From NCBI GenBank assembly GCA_905221605.1, contig CAJNDS010001101.1, positions 10,001 to 74,000 on the forward strand: a DNA stretch of 64,000 nucleotides, written 5' to 3'. The notes under the pieces are model-generated. The model was given only the letters and a program-made list of their open reading frames with translations, searched no databases and was not told the origin of the DNA. The translations under genes and the position numbers were made by a program. Below, piece after piece: positions 28,500 through 39,714 of the stretch; position 1 is the stretch's first letter, and each line of letters starts with the position of its first letter. The DNA comes from Symbiodinium natans (lineage: Eukaryota > Sar > Dinophyceae > Suessiales > Symbiodiniaceae).

Positions 28500-29330
28500 G
28501 GGTGTAGGGTTTAGGGTTTTCAGGGCTAAGGGTTTGGGGCTACTAGGTGTTAAAAGGGTTATCAGGGTTAGGTTTTGGTTCAGGGTTTAGCTTGTTTTGT
28601 TCAAAGGTGCAGTGGACTTGCTTTCCTAGGGTTTAGGGTTTAGGGTTCTGGGACTAGGCTCTTAGGGTTATTCGGGTTAATAGGGTTATCAGGGCTTTCA
28701 GGCTTAGGGTTTGGGGCTTTTGAGGTTCTTGGGGTGATCAGGGTTCGGGCTACTGGGGATAGTGGGGCTTTACGGTATTACCATATAATAAGGGCTTAGG
28801 GCAATTAGGGTCTTAGGGCTTCTATAGGGCTTCAGGTTTATCAGGTTTAAGGGCTACAGTACTAGAGTTTTAGGGTTCAATGGTCAGAGGGTTAGTCAGG
28901 CCCTTGTACCACATGAACCGAAAAAAATAGGGTCATATACCCTATACTACCATAATCGCTATTAAGGTAATGTAAATAAACCATAAACCCTTTCAGGGTT
29001 CATCTGGTCCCCAAGGTAGGGTTGTTCTTTGAACGATGAGAGAAATTATAGGGTTCTTGAGGGAGGGGGGCTCGAGGGGGGTATGTAACCCTAAACCCTA
29101 AACGCTAAACCCTCAACCCTAAACCCTAAACCCTAAACCGTAAATCCACGAGGTTTCCTAATACTCCCCACTACTCCCAAAGGGCTCCCTAAGTTTTCCT
29201 AAGGTTCCCTAGCCACCTAACCCCCCTTGAACCCGGGAGCCCGATGACCGTGGGTGTGACTAACACCGGTGAGCTGCATACACACCCTTTAGACCCTAAG
29301 ACCCAAACCCTAAGACCCCAGACCCTAGAC
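28500..29330. other. Degenerate telomere-like and inverted-repeat DNA
   Basis: Irregular GGGTTTAGGG/GGGTTATCAGGG words (28500-28890), a CTAGGGGGG-family copy (29060-29215) and CCCTAAA words. No gene seen. Confidence 0.55.
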
Positions 29331-29334
29331 CCCA

Positions 29335-29580
29335 AATCCTGAACCCTAGCCCTAAACCCCTAAACCCCTAAACCCCTAAACCCTAAACCCCTAAACCCAA
29401 AACCCCTAAACCAAAACCCAAACCCCTAAACCCCTAAACCCCTAAACCCCCTAAACCCCCTAAACCCCTAAACCCCTAAACCCCTAAACCCCTAAACCCC
29501 TAAACCCCTAAACCCCTAAACCCCTAAACCCTAAACCCTAAACCCTACACTCTAAACCCCTAAACCCTACACCCTGAAAC
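29335..29580 (-). repeat. Variant telomere-like array, CCCCTAAA unit
   Basis: Roughly 25 eight-base units with occasional CCCTAAA; a similar block is at 42285-42380. Confidence 0.93.
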
Positions 29581-30120
29581 CCTAAACCCCCTCGGCGCTC
29601 TCGACGCTAAAACCATGCCTTCTTCGGCGTGGTCTCACCTCGCTTCGTCGAGTCACTTGGCTCCGCCACCTCAGCTCTTCACAAGGGTCTTGAGGGGTTT
29701 GGGGGCTCTACGGGGTTTAGGGCTTTAGGGTTTAGGGGGTTTGGGGGCTTTAGGGGTTTAGGGCTTTAGGGTTTAGGGGGTTTGGGGGTTTTAGGGGTTC
29801 AGGGTTTTCGGAAATTACAGAGTCTGTGGATGCGAGACCCTAAAACTCTAAACCCCTAAACGCTGTAGTGCTGTAACCCCTAAACCCTAAACGCTGTGTA
29901 GGTTGAGGGTTTAGGGGGTTTAGGGGGCTTAGGCTGGGGTAGGACGTAGGGTTTAGGCTCGTAGGTCCCGATATAGATACCGAACCCTGAAACCCTACCC
30001 GTGAACCCCGAAAACCCCTAAAGCCCTGCAACGCTAAAACCCTAAAACTCCAAAACCATAACACCCCTAACACCCTAAAACCCTACAACCCTGAAACCCT
30101 AAAACCCTAAACCCTAAAAC

Positions 30121-30330
30121 TTGGGATGATCCCCCTTATACTACCAGTCCTGAAGAGGCATTAAAGTACTCCGTACTATTAAGGACTGTTCACTTTCGGG
30201 GGAACATCCCAACCGAAACCTTTAAACCATACTATAGGGACCTGAACAAGTAGAATAGGGTTTTGGGGAATATTATAATGTGAATCTAAAGGGACAACAC
30301 GGGAATACTATTAGTAATTTTTCCGACCCC
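30121..30330. mobile_element. Two adjacent inverted-repeat elements
   Basis: 30121-30211 is bounded by TTGGGATGATCCCCC and GGGGGAACATCCCAA; a relative is at 32362-32440. 30230-30330 has TAGAATAGGGTTTTGGGGAA and AGTAATTTTTCCGACCCC; its relative at 44465-44610 carries a telomere-like insert. Confidence 0.65.
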
Positions 30331-30391
30331 TAAACCCTAAACCCTAAAGCCTAAACCCTAAACCCTAAACCCCAAACCCTAAACCCTAAAC

Positions 30392-30468
30392 CGCTTTCGG
30401 GCGGTAGCCTCTGAGCTCCGGAGAACGGCGCGGTTGCTGGAGCCGATGCCCAAGGAGGACAGGGACAC
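30392..30468 (-). CDS. Unassigned exon
   Basis: Minus strand reads VSLSSLGIGSSNRAVL then RSSEATARKR, bounded by CTCAG|GT and a GT donor that is the first telomere-like unit (GTTTAG). Serine-rich; no family recognised. Confidence 0.5.
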
Positions 30469-30499
30469 CTGAGGTTCTCGAGTTAGGGCTTTAGGGTTT

Positions 30500-31080
30500 A
30501 GGGTTTAGGGTTTAGGGTTCAGGGTTTTGGGTTTAGGGTTTGGGGTTTTGGGTTTAGTTAGGGTTTAGGGGCTTGACTCTATTGCAGTTGTAAAAATCTT
30601 GGGTTCGCATAGTGGTTTGGGGGCGGCTTTCGAAAGATTGAAGGGCAAAGGCTTTCGAAACTTATAAAGGCCGAGGGTTTCTCCAGAGTCCCTGAACTCT
30701 ATAAACCCCAAAGCCCAAAGCCCTTTGAACACTCAACCCCTAAATCTTTAACATCCTAGTGCGCCCGCCTGCATAGCTACTCATATCATCCTCCCCATCC
30801 CCTATAACCACTTCACCGTTCCATTTTCAAGCATTCACATCAAACAAGCTCCTATCTGGTCCTATCTTAAACCCTTAAATACGCTGACAATCGTCAACTG
30901 AAGGTTAGCAAGACGGCTTAACTACGAAACACGTACTTGGAGGATCAAGGGCCGCAAGCAGTGATTGAGCAGGGCTTTTCAATGAGTTCTCCTCCATCGG
31001 GGTCTTTTTAAGACTTACAGCTCTGCTTCGCACAAAGGACCGCAATCAAGGAGGCAAGCAAGTTCCATGGGCCAATCGAC
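30500..31080. other. No gene recognised
   Basis: A telomere-like run (30489-30575) followed by unique DNA of ordinary complexity with no convincing frame. Confidence 0.4.
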
Positions 31081-31082
31081 CC

Positions 31083-31210
31083 ACCTAAACCCTAAACCCT
31101 AAACCCTAAACCCTAAACCCTAAACCCTAAACCCTAAACCCTAAACCCTAAACCCTAAACCCTAAACCCTAAACCCTAAACCCTAAACCCTAAACCCTAA
31201 ACCCTAAACC
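31083..31210 (-). repeat. Telomere-like array (CCCTAAA)n
   Basis: Eighteen nearly perfect units. Confidence 0.96.
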
Positions 31211-31510
31211 GACAGCCCTAAAGAAGAGTCTAACTGTGCCACCCAGCAGCCCCTTGGGACGATCCAAGGGATGCGCCGCTGTCCAGGACTCCTTGCTCCT
31301 GGGCAAGAAGGGGGTTTGGGGCTTAGGGTTTAGGGGTTTAGGGTTTGGGGTTTGGGGTTTAGGTTTTAAAGTTTAGGGTTGAGGGTTGAGGGTTGAGGGT
31401 TTAGGGCTTTTGCTTTTGAGTTTCAAGTTTCAGGTTTCGGGGTTTTCGGGATAAAAGGTGTTTTGCTCGCCTCAGCGCTGGGGCTTTGGGTTAAGGCGCG
31501 GGGTGCTCTA

Positions 31511-31639
31511 CTTGGAGGTTCATGGTACTTACTAACCAATTAAAACTTTACTTATGACCCCCTTAAGTGCCCTAACATGGTTATAAGTGCAGTTCTACGT
31601 ACAGCTATAATTGGTTCATAAGTACCATGAACCTTTAAG
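31511..31639. mobile_element. Inverted-repeat element, CTTGRAGGTTCATG family, copy 8
   Basis: CTTGGAGGTTCATGG left, CATGAACCTTTAAG right, TA on both sides. Confidence 0.88.
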
Positions 31640-33055
31640 TACGGCGCAGCCTGGGTTGCCTCCCAGCGTCCCGCATGGAATCGTCCAGCGTTCGGAAGTA
31701 CATCTTCCGGCCCTCCGATGACTTCCCAGCATCCATGAAGGACTCGCCTGGGAACTATACTGAACTTGGAACCCTCGCAAAACATTATCATTCTAGCTGT
31801 TTCTTAGGAATTAGGGTACCCAAAAAAAAAGAATCATTTCTAGATATCCCTAAGAGCTTCTCAACTGAGTCTTTGTGCGGGGAGGGGGGGAGAGGCGGGG
31901 GGGGGCGGTGATTGTCGAAGGTTTAGGAGTTTGCTAAGCCCCAAACCCCTACGCCCCAAAACCCTGGGGGGGGGGGGTCTACTGTGTCCTCCAACGAGGA
32001 GGTGCTATGGTTAGTTTCAGGGCTCCTCGAACACTTTCGAGTTTTGGGGGACTTGTACGTAGGTTTCAGATAGAGAGATGCAGTTCCGCAAAAGGCCTCA
32101 AGTTTTTAGGGTTATTGGGTTCGGGCGTTACTAAACCCGATACCCTAAACCCTGAACCCTGAAAGCAACCCAGCGGAAAAACGATGTTTGGTTCTAGGGT
32201 TTAGGGTCTTAAAGGCGGTTATATGTGTCCCTAAACCCTAAACCCTGAAACCCCCCAAAGCCCCAAACCCTAAAACCCCTCTCAGCCATGCAGAAGGAAG
32301 CCGCTTGAACGAGGCCCATGTTTCAAGCAAAAGGCTGGAAAACTATAAAACGACAAGATTGGGATGTTCCCCCTTATACAAGTGGGGGTACTATAATCCC
32401 TACTAAGGGCTGTTAGTATAGCCGGGAACATCCCAACTACAAGACTGAATTAGCCAGAGATACATCCTAAACAGCACGTCTTGTCTTTTTTGCATATCGA
32501 AAAAGCTATAGGACCACTGAAAAAACATTAAGAACGTGTAAACAGCACTATAAGCCCCTACTTCGCAACAACAACAGAACCCCCAAACCCTAAACTCCCT
32601 AAACCCCCCCACCCCCCAAACTATAAAACCATAAAGAGGCCGATAGCACGCCTCTGGTCTTGTGGATTGGGCATTGGAGTGGGGAGAGACACACCCAGCC
32701 CCAAGCTCTATCCCTGAACCCTAAACCCTCAACCCTAAACCCTCAACCCTAAACCCTAAACCCTAAACCCTAAACCATACCCTATGAGCACTTTCAGGTT
32801 TAGGGCTTCGGGTCTCTGGGGATTTTCGGGCTTTGGGCTTCTAGGATTTTAGGATTTCAGGTGCTTTAGTATAGTTAGGGTACGTACCCTATGAACCCTT
32901 CGGGGTTTAGGGCTTATAGGGTTTGAGGGCCGAAGGTCTTTTAGAGCGTTTAGGGCTTCTAGGCTTTGAGGGTTTGGAGGGTTTAATGGGGCTTGTAGGG
33001 GAACTACAGGATTTATAGGGTTTGGAGGGGAGGGCGCACCCTACGTCTGAATATG
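31640..33055. other. Mixed DNA without a recognised gene
   Basis: Scattered telomere-like words, the TTGGGATGTTCCCCC-type element (32362-32440), a CCCTAAA/CCCTCAA run (32713-32775) and G-rich degenerate repeats (32800-33030). Confidence 0.45.
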
Positions 33056-33057
33056 GG

Positions 33058-33134
33058 CCACAATAACCTTCATCGTCGTGGCCACGGGTGTCTCCATCGT
33101 CTTCCGGGTCCTCAGCTGGGACTCTGTAAGGGGT
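33058..33134. other. Exon-like island, strand undecided
   Basis: Plus strand reads ATITFIVVATGVSIVF then RVLSWDSV, a membrane-like segment; minus reads LRTRKTMETPVATTMK. The island is similar in sequence to 34815-34891, suggesting repeated exons of one gene or family. Confidence 0.4.
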
Positions 33135-34021
33135 TTAAGAGTTCTTCAAAGATTTCGGGGTTTGTAGGGTTTGGGGTGCAGGGTTGTATGTAGCGAGTGC
33201 GGGTATAGGGTTTAAGGGCTTTTGATTTTTGGGCTGCTGAGAGTGGCGAAGTGAAAAATTCGCAAATCAGGCCAGTTGCCTGCACCGAGGCCTGTCCTAA
33301 ACCCTAAACCCGAAACCCGAAACCCTAAACCCTAACCCCTTTGCTGCGGATTCGCCCAGGACGCCGGAGAGCTGCCCGGTCCGAAGGGAAGCGAAGGATA
33401 GCCACGAGACCTGCATTTTAGGATTAACATTTATACCCCTAAACCCTAAAGCCTAAACCCTTAACATCCCTTAACCCGAAACCCGAAACCCTAAACCCTA
33501 AACCTTATATTGCTCAGGCTTGTCTCAAGTTTTCGGGCAGTTCAGGATTGCTGCCCCGTAGAGGGCTTACGGCTTTTATGTTTTAAGAATTCGGGTAGTT
33601 GAGGGCCTCATAAGGCCCGGAGCGTAGCCGGGCATTCTCGGGTAGCAATTGCGGGCAGGCAGACAGGGATCTGAGGTCCAGCTCCAGCTAGTATCCCCTA
33701 GAACCCCTCATAAAATGGGTTTAGGGTTTAGGGTTTAGGGTTTAGGGTTTAGGCTTTAAGCCTAGGCTTTAGGGTTTAGGGATCCCCATAACCCACCTTA
33801 GTAACCCCACTTGCTAAGTCAAAAGGGCTCCCAAGTAGGGCCTCGGCGTTTCGTGCCTGTCGGAGTCCCTTATGCCCTCCGGCTGCCCATCCATGAACTC
33901 ACCTGAGGAAGACTCATGCGAGCTGAGCTTTCGGGTGTCAGATTTCGGGCTTAGGTTTAAGTGTTAGAAGCCTAAGCCAAAAGACTTAAACCAACCAGGT
34001 TTGTAAAGGTGAAGGGTTTCA

Positions 34022-34260
34022 AACCCTAGGCCCTAGACCCCAAACCCCCGAAAAACACAAAATCCTTCTACTTCGAACGTCCCCACCTCTCTTGGTAGAG
34101 ATACTCTGGGGTTGGGCACTCCAGGGACACTCTGGGGCACTCCGGGGACACTCTGAGGGTTGGGCACTCCAGGGAGACTCTGTGGTTGGGGCTGGGCGGG
34201 GAGACTCTCGGGTTGGGCACTCCAGACAGACTGTGGGGAGCTGGCCACTCCAGGGATGAG
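34022..34260. repeat. Short tandem repeat with CACTCCAGGGA/ACTCTG words
   Basis: Imperfect units of GGTTGGGCACTCCAGGGA and GACACTCTGGGG. The minus open frame rich in SAP residues reflects this repeat. Confidence 0.6.
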
Positions 34261-34814
34261 CGAGGAGTAGACCCGGCGATTCCGGGCGAGGAGAAGAGTT
34301 GAGTTTAAAATCTAACAACCCCACACCGAGGGTGGGGAAAAACTTACAAGCTCACCTACTTAGCATCTGCGGGTTCGGGGTTGAGGAAGTGTTGGAGGGC
34401 GAGGGGGGGAGTAGGGTTCAGGGTTCAGGGGCTATAGTGTACAAGGCTTAGAGCATGGCGCTATTGGGATTTTGGGTTTGAGCTTGGGAGTATGGCTTTG
34501 TTGCGGGTTTTCAGAAGCTTTTAGAGTTTAGGGTTTGGGGTTTAGGGTTTCGGGCGTCGCACCTCACTCAGCCGATGAGGGATAATCGATTGGGATCCAT
34601 GATCGACTTGGTCTGGGTGTGGCAACAACACCTAAACCCTAAACCAGCCCTAAACTCTGCAACGGCCAGACCCTGAACCCTGCAACCTACCAAGCCCGAA
34701 GCCCCAAACTCTGAACCCAAAACTGCTCAACTCGACTAAAACCCTAAACCCTAAACCCTAAACCCTAAACCCTAAACCCTAAACCCTAAACCTTTATACC
34801 CCCAAAACCCTGAA

Positions 34815-34891
34815 TCCTGTCCAGAGGCCCCGGCAAGCTTCACCGACTTGGTCATCGGCGTCTGCACCGTCTTCTTCCAGTTCCTCAGTCT
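34815..34891. other. Exon-like island, strand undecided
   Basis: Plus reads ASFTDLVIGVCTVFFQFLSL; minus reads LRNWKKTVQTPMTKSVKLAG. Shares spacing and words with 33058-33134 on both strands. Confidence 0.4.
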
Positions 34892-35179
34892 GCACCCAGA
34901 CCCTAAACATTAAACTAGCCTTAAACCCTAAACCCTAAGCACTAAACTAGGGTTTAGGGTGTAGGGATTGGTTAGTTCCTGCCAGGGTTTGGCTCAGGGC
35001 TTTAGGCCTGTAGGGTTGGGGGCTTCAGGCTTTTCGGGTTTAGGGTTTAGAGGGGAATGAACTACTCTGCTGCCTGACACCCTAAACTCAAAACCCTGTT
35101 GCCTAGCTGTGTCAGGCCAGGTGCAGGACGATGGCTCGAACTTGCGAACCTTTGGGGGTCTGACCTGCATTGAGTTTAA

Positions 35180-35335
35180 GGTAGGGTTTAGGGTTTAGGG
35201 TTCAGGGTTCAGGGTTGAGGGTTGAGGGTTGAGGGTCGAGGGTTGAGGGTTTAGGGTTTACGGTCTAGGGTTTAGGGTATAGGGTTTAGGGTCTTGGGTT
35301 CGGGGTTTGGGGTTTAGGGTTTAGGGTGTAAAGTT
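35180..35335 (+). repeat. Mixed telomere-like array
   Basis: TTTAGGG, TTCAGGG, TTGAGGG and TCGAGGG units next to the decayed 3' end of ankyrin gene B. Confidence 0.9.
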
Positions 35336-35344
35336 GACGGTTAC

Positions 35345-35540
35345 TAAGGACGGCAGAAACTGGCCATTTGCAGATGCGAATCCGCGTGGTCTCTTCAACA
35401 TGACCCACATGATATGCCCCCATCAGAGCTGTCTTGCCTGCTGTCGGCCAATTCTTCTCGACACCGCTCCATCGGCAAAAAGCGACACTTCAACCTGGCC
35501 ATGTTCTTCTCAATCCTGATTGGTGCAGCCCTTGTCGGCG
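35345..35540 (-). pseudogene. Decayed 3' ankyrin units of gene B
   Basis: Beyond the stop, the minus strand still holds ankyrin-like words in shifting frames, for example KTALMGAYHVGHVEE near 35380-35435 and ASANGQ near 35360. The reading frame is broken by stops and shifts. Confidence 0.7.
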
Positions 35541-37399
35541 CTAACATCCGCGCAGCAATCGCATGACTTGAACATGGCCATTGGCAGATGCAGCCTTCAG
35601 TGCTGTAAATCCTACGCTGTTGGCCAAGTCCTTGTCGGCACCGGCCTCCACCAGCAATCTCACGATGTCAGCATGGCCGGTGCTAGATGCACGCATCAGT
35701 GCTGTCCAGCCCATTTTGTCGGCCATGTCCTTGTCGGCACGGGCCTCCAGCAGCAAATGCACGACTTCAGCGTGGCTGTTGCCAGATGCCAGAATCAGTG
35801 CTGTCCAGCCATTCTCGTCGGCCATGTCCGTGTCAGCATCGGCCTCCACAAGCAAACGCACGACGTCAGCGTGGCCTCTGCCAGATGCACGCATCAATGC
35901 TGTCCAGCGCGTGTCATCGGCCAAGTCCTTGTCGGCATGAGCCTCTAACAGGAAGCGCACGACTTCAGTGTGGTCGTTTCCAGCTGCACACATCAGAGCA
36001 GTGGAGCCGCTTCTATCGGCCACGTCCTTGTCGACGCCAGCCTCCACCAAGAATCGTGCGACGTGCACATGGCCATTAGCAGATGCCGATAAAAATGCAG
36101 GTCCTGCGTCAGTTGCCAAGTCCTTGTCAGCATCGGCCTCCACCAGAAGGCGCACGACTTCAGCATGGCCATGGCCAGACGCACGCATCAACGCTGTCCA
36201 GCCCATGGCGTCGGTCAAGTCCTTGTTGGCCTCGGCCTCCAACAGCAAACGCACCACTTCAGCATGGCCGCCGGCAGATGCCCATATCAGAGCTGTCCAG
36301 CCACACTTGTCGGCCAAATCCTTGTCGGCATCGGCCTCCAGAAACAAGCGCACTACTTCAGCATGGCCGCTAGAAGATGCGTGCATCCATGCCGTAACGC
36401 CTTCGTCATCAGCCCAGTGAAGATCGGCGCCCGCCTCCAGCAACAACTGAACAACTTCAAGATGACCTCCGCCAGCTTAGAGTTTGGGGTTCAGGGTTCA
36501 GGGTTTAGGGTTTAGGGTGTAGGGTGTAGGGTTTAGGGTGTAATTAGGGTGTAGGGTTTAGGGTTTAGGGTGTAGGGTTTAGGGGACCTCCGCCAGCCGC
36601 GCTTGTCAAAGGTCTTTCGCCACGTGTGGCACCCAGGTTGGGATCTCGGGGAGACTGCAGCAGAGACTCAACCTGGCTGTTTAGGGTTTAGGGTTTAGGG
36701 TTTAGGGTTTAGGGTTTAGGGTTTACGGTTTAGGGTTTGTGCAGTATCAATGGGTTTAGGACTTAGAGTTTAAGATTTAGGGTTTCCGAGAAAAAATGGG
36801 GTACCCCCCTTCTTGGGGGGTTCCTATCATAAGGCTTGCACTATTTTGGGGGGTATATTGAGGTACCCCGAATTTCGGGAAATGCCCGCATGGGTCCATG
36901 TAGGCTCTTCAATTATATGGGCCCATAGTCATTCGGAAAAAACAAGGAACCACCCACCTCTGCTACGGAGCCATCTGCGGCGGCAGTGCCAAGCTCGTCC
37001 ACTTGCAGCTGGGAAAACTCCGGGAATTGAAGCAGCACCTGAAGTTCAAAAAAAAACACAGGAAAAACACATATGAACATATAGAAACACATATATATAT
37101 ATATGTACATAATGTATATATATATATATAGACATATTTCAAAGTCTCGGTTCGCATTGTCAGACGCCAGAATCAAACATAGCGCTACTCAGGAGCCCAA
37201 ACACAAGCCCCAGCTCATCGGCTGCGTCTAGACGCGCAGTATCATCCAAGTTCGCGCCGTGCAAGAGGAGCCTCTGCCTGAAACGCGGGGGTTGGCCATG
37301 GCTCCGATTCAGAAGCCGCTTCAACTCCCTCACGTCGCTCACCTCCTCCACAGGCAGGCTCGTCAACTCCTCTCCTGAAAGCATGCGGATGCGCAGCAT
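35541..37399 (-). CDS. Ankyrin-repeat protein with ubiquitin-like N-terminus, gene B
   Basis: Paralogue of the gene at 23.0-25.3 kb. Four exons (37205-37399, 36958-37038, 36588-36672, 35541-36466) join in frame to about 428 residues. The N-terminal module ([31 protein letters not shown]) is followed by a short linker (QVDELGTAAADGSVAE) and about nine ankyrin units (GWTALMRASGxGHAxVVRLLxEADADKD). Likely a protein-binding scaffold; partner unknown. ATG at 37397-37399. Introns: 37039-37204 (GT-AG, contains a TATATA microsatellite, absent from gene A), 36673-36957 (shared position with A) and 36467-36587 (a telomere-like tract with GT-AG ends, absent from A). The frame stops within an ankyrin unit at 35541, and decayed ankyrin sequence continues downstream, so the gene was once longer. 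Confidence 0.88.
36467..36587 (-). other. Telomere-repeat intron of ankyrin gene B
   Basis: A telomere-like tract (36477-36584) is bounded by a perfect 13-bp duplication GACCTCCGCCAGC (36464-36476 and 36585-36597). On the minus strand the duplicated copy contains GGAG|GTC. Splicing from GT of the upstream copy to AG of the downstream copy removes tract plus one copy exactly, restoring TSAAGGG-HLEVVQ. Gene A is continuous here. Confidence 0.9.
36673..36957 (-). other. Shared intron of ankyrin gene B, expanded by repeats
   Basis: GCAGAG|GTGGGT to GCCAG|GTTGAG, 285 nt against 94 nt in gene A. Contains a (TTTAGGG)n run at 36681-36739 and an AAAATGGGGTACCCCCC inverted-repeat segment. Confidence 0.85.
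37039..37204 (-). other. First intron of ankyrin gene B
   Basis: GGGCTT|GTGTTT to CTTCAG|GTGCTG; contains a TA microsatellite at 37085-37135. Not present in gene A. Confidence 0.8.
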
Positions 37400-37539
37400 C
37401 CTCTACTGCTAGGGCAAGGAGCTTGCGACTGAGATGTGGCCGGCCGAACAGCTGCTGGGAAACAGCTGCTGTTCAAGCTGCCTTCACAACCCTACACTCT
37501 TCGACCTACGCCCTCCCTTCAAGAACCTCGATCCCAAAG

Positions 37540-38640
37540 CAACCTAGGAGAAAAGCAATGTGTCCTTTTTGGTTTAAAGGGGCCAAAAAGGGAACCTAAA
37601 CCTCAAAAATGGGAATGAGGGCCTACTCTGCGTCATAGTAGCCCTAAACCCTTAACCCTTAACCCGAAACCCTGAACGCAAAAAAACAAACCCTAAAAAA
37701 GGGGAATAAGGGCCTACTCTGGGTCCTAGGAACTGAGCAGCTCCCAAATCTCCGGCTGGCTTGCAACTGCTGGTACTATTCGATATAGGGTCTGGGGGAA
37801 AGGCTGTCGGGTTTAGGGTTTAGGGTCCCTAACCCTAAACCCTAAATCCTAAACCCTATAAGCGTCTATAGACCCTAAACCCTAAACCCCTGGCTGCGCC
37901 CAGGACGCCGGAGAGCTGCCCGGGCCGAAGGGAAGCGAAGGATGGCGACAAGACCTGCATTTTAAGGTTGAGGGTTTAGGGTTTAGGTTTAGAGCTTAGG
38001 GGTACAAGGGGTTTAGGGTATAGGGTTTAGGGTTTAGGGTTCAGGGTTTAAGTTTAAGGTTGAGGTTGTAGGGCTTAGGCCCACCTCGGCCCGTTCAAGA
38101 AATCCAAAAGGTACAGGGTTTAGGGTTTATTTAGGGCTTGGAGGGCCCCATGAGGGTACCTTTAGGGCCCTTATCAAGGGCTGGGTCTGGGGGGGGGGGA
38201 GGGGTTTTGGCCGCTTAACCCCGAACTTGTCCTGGAATCTCGAACTCTCTTTTCGCGTTTAGGGCTTAGGGCTTAGGGCTTAGGGCCTAGGGTTTAGGGC
38301 TTAGGGAGGAGTTTGTCCGGCTTGCTTGCTTGTTCTGATGTCAAAGCCCCTTCTATCGGGCTAAAGCAGCCTCCAAAAAGTTTTCTTGGGGCACACGAAA
38401 GTTCCAAGCCCTAAGCCCTAAACCCCAAGCTTTAAGCCCGTAAACCTAAAGCCCTAAAATCCTAAACCCCAGACTACCCTAAACTTCAACCTCTAAAGCA
38501 TTAAACTTCAACCCCTAAACCCTGAGCCCCACAAACCATTGGGGTTTAGGGTTTGGTCTACCCCAAGCCGCCCAACAGTTGCTCCACCCAGCCACCCTAA
38601 ACAAAGCCTGGGTTGAAGTCTTCGGAACTTAGAGGACTCT
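37540..38640. other. Repeat-rich DNA upstream of ankyrin gene B
   Basis: Two GGGCCTACTCTGGGTC-family copies (37540-37735), CCCTAAA runs, a segment at 37885-37965 similar to 33340-33420 (GGACGCCGGAGAGCTGCCCGG), and degenerate telomere-like DNA. No gene recognised. Confidence 0.5.
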
Positions 38641-39029
38641 TGTTCAGGATTTGGGGTTTGGGCTTTTCAGGGTTTAGGGTTTGGGGGGTTCAGGATTTAA
38701 GGTTTGGGTTCAGGGTTCTTGGTTTTGGGGTCAGGAGGAACTTGACACCCAGGTAGATATCACATGGCTTCCTTATCGCGGCAACCTGAACATCAGCCCG
38801 TAAGTCACTCACGCAGTCCGCAACCCTTGGGATTTCGGGCATATAAGGGGCTTATGGTGTAGGGGCTAGGGTTTTCTACTAGGTTTGAGGGTTTACGGTC
38901 TAGGGTCCTTGGGCAGAAGTATGTTGGAAGTAGGGTCCCTGGAAAAGTGCTGAATAGGCTTTGGGGCACCCGATTCCAAAACGGTCCTGCAAAAGGACTC
39001 CCCTGGGATACTTCAGACCTTCACAAATA

Positions 39030-39138
39030 CCCAGAGACTCCAAAACCCCTTAATTAAGGAATATACCTTAAATCATATTAGGGTTCCTATTATAATTTAA
39101 GGTGTATTCCTTAATTAAGGGGTTTTGGAGTCTCTGGG
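39030..39138. mobile_element. Inverted-repeat element, TTAAGG family, near-perfect
   Basis: Arms CCCAGAGACTCCAAAACCCC and GGGGTTTTGGAGTCTCTGGG match base for base and continue through CTTAATTAAGG. TA on both sides. Confidence 0.92.
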
Positions 39139-39289
39139 TACCCTTATCCCTGCCTACTTGAGTCTCGTGGTGTCGCGCAAGCCCCCTTCAACCCTAAACA
39201 CCTAAACCCTAAGCCCAGTAAACCCTATACCTAGTCCTACAAACCCCATAAACCCATTCCACTCAAAGTCCCGGACCAAACGAACCCTA

Positions 39290-39490
39290 AACCCTCTAAA
39301 AGCCCTCCAAAAACCCTCCATAAACCCTCTACACCCTCTCAACCCTGTAAACCAATTAAAACCCTCTAAGCAAGCCCTCTAAACCCTCTAAACCCCCAAA
39401 GCCTCTAAACCCCCCAAACCCTCTAAAACCCCCTAAACCCTCTAGACCCTCAAAACCCTCCAAACCCTTTAGACCCTCTGCAGCCTCAAC
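39290..39490 (-). repeat. Degenerate CCCTCTAAA array
   Basis: Irregular eight- to ten-base units AACCCTCTA and AACCCCCTA. Confidence 0.75.
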
Positions 39491-39509
39491 CCCCAACCCT
39501 AACAATCCC

Positions 39510-39610
39510 TAAGAATCCATGTGCCGATACAGTATATACTTGGGCCTTAAAAGGGGGTCCTCTAAAGTAGCTTTGAGCGACAAGTATATACTACACAGGT
39601 ACTTGGATCC
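39510..39610. mobile_element. GTATATACTTGGGCC family, copy 2
   Basis: AATCCATGTGCC..GTATATACTTGGGCC left; AAGTATATACTACACAGGTAC..GGATCC right. Confidence 0.75.
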
Positions 39611-39714
39611 GTACCCTAAACCCTAAACCCTAAACCCTCAACCCTCAACCCTAAACCCTAAACCCTAAACCCTAAACCCTAACAATCCCTAAACCTGCCC
39701 AGAAGCTGCGGGGT

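Noticed and set aside
35520-36515. Plus-strand frames opposite ankyrin gene B
   Set aside because: Antisense shadows of the ankyrin repeats.
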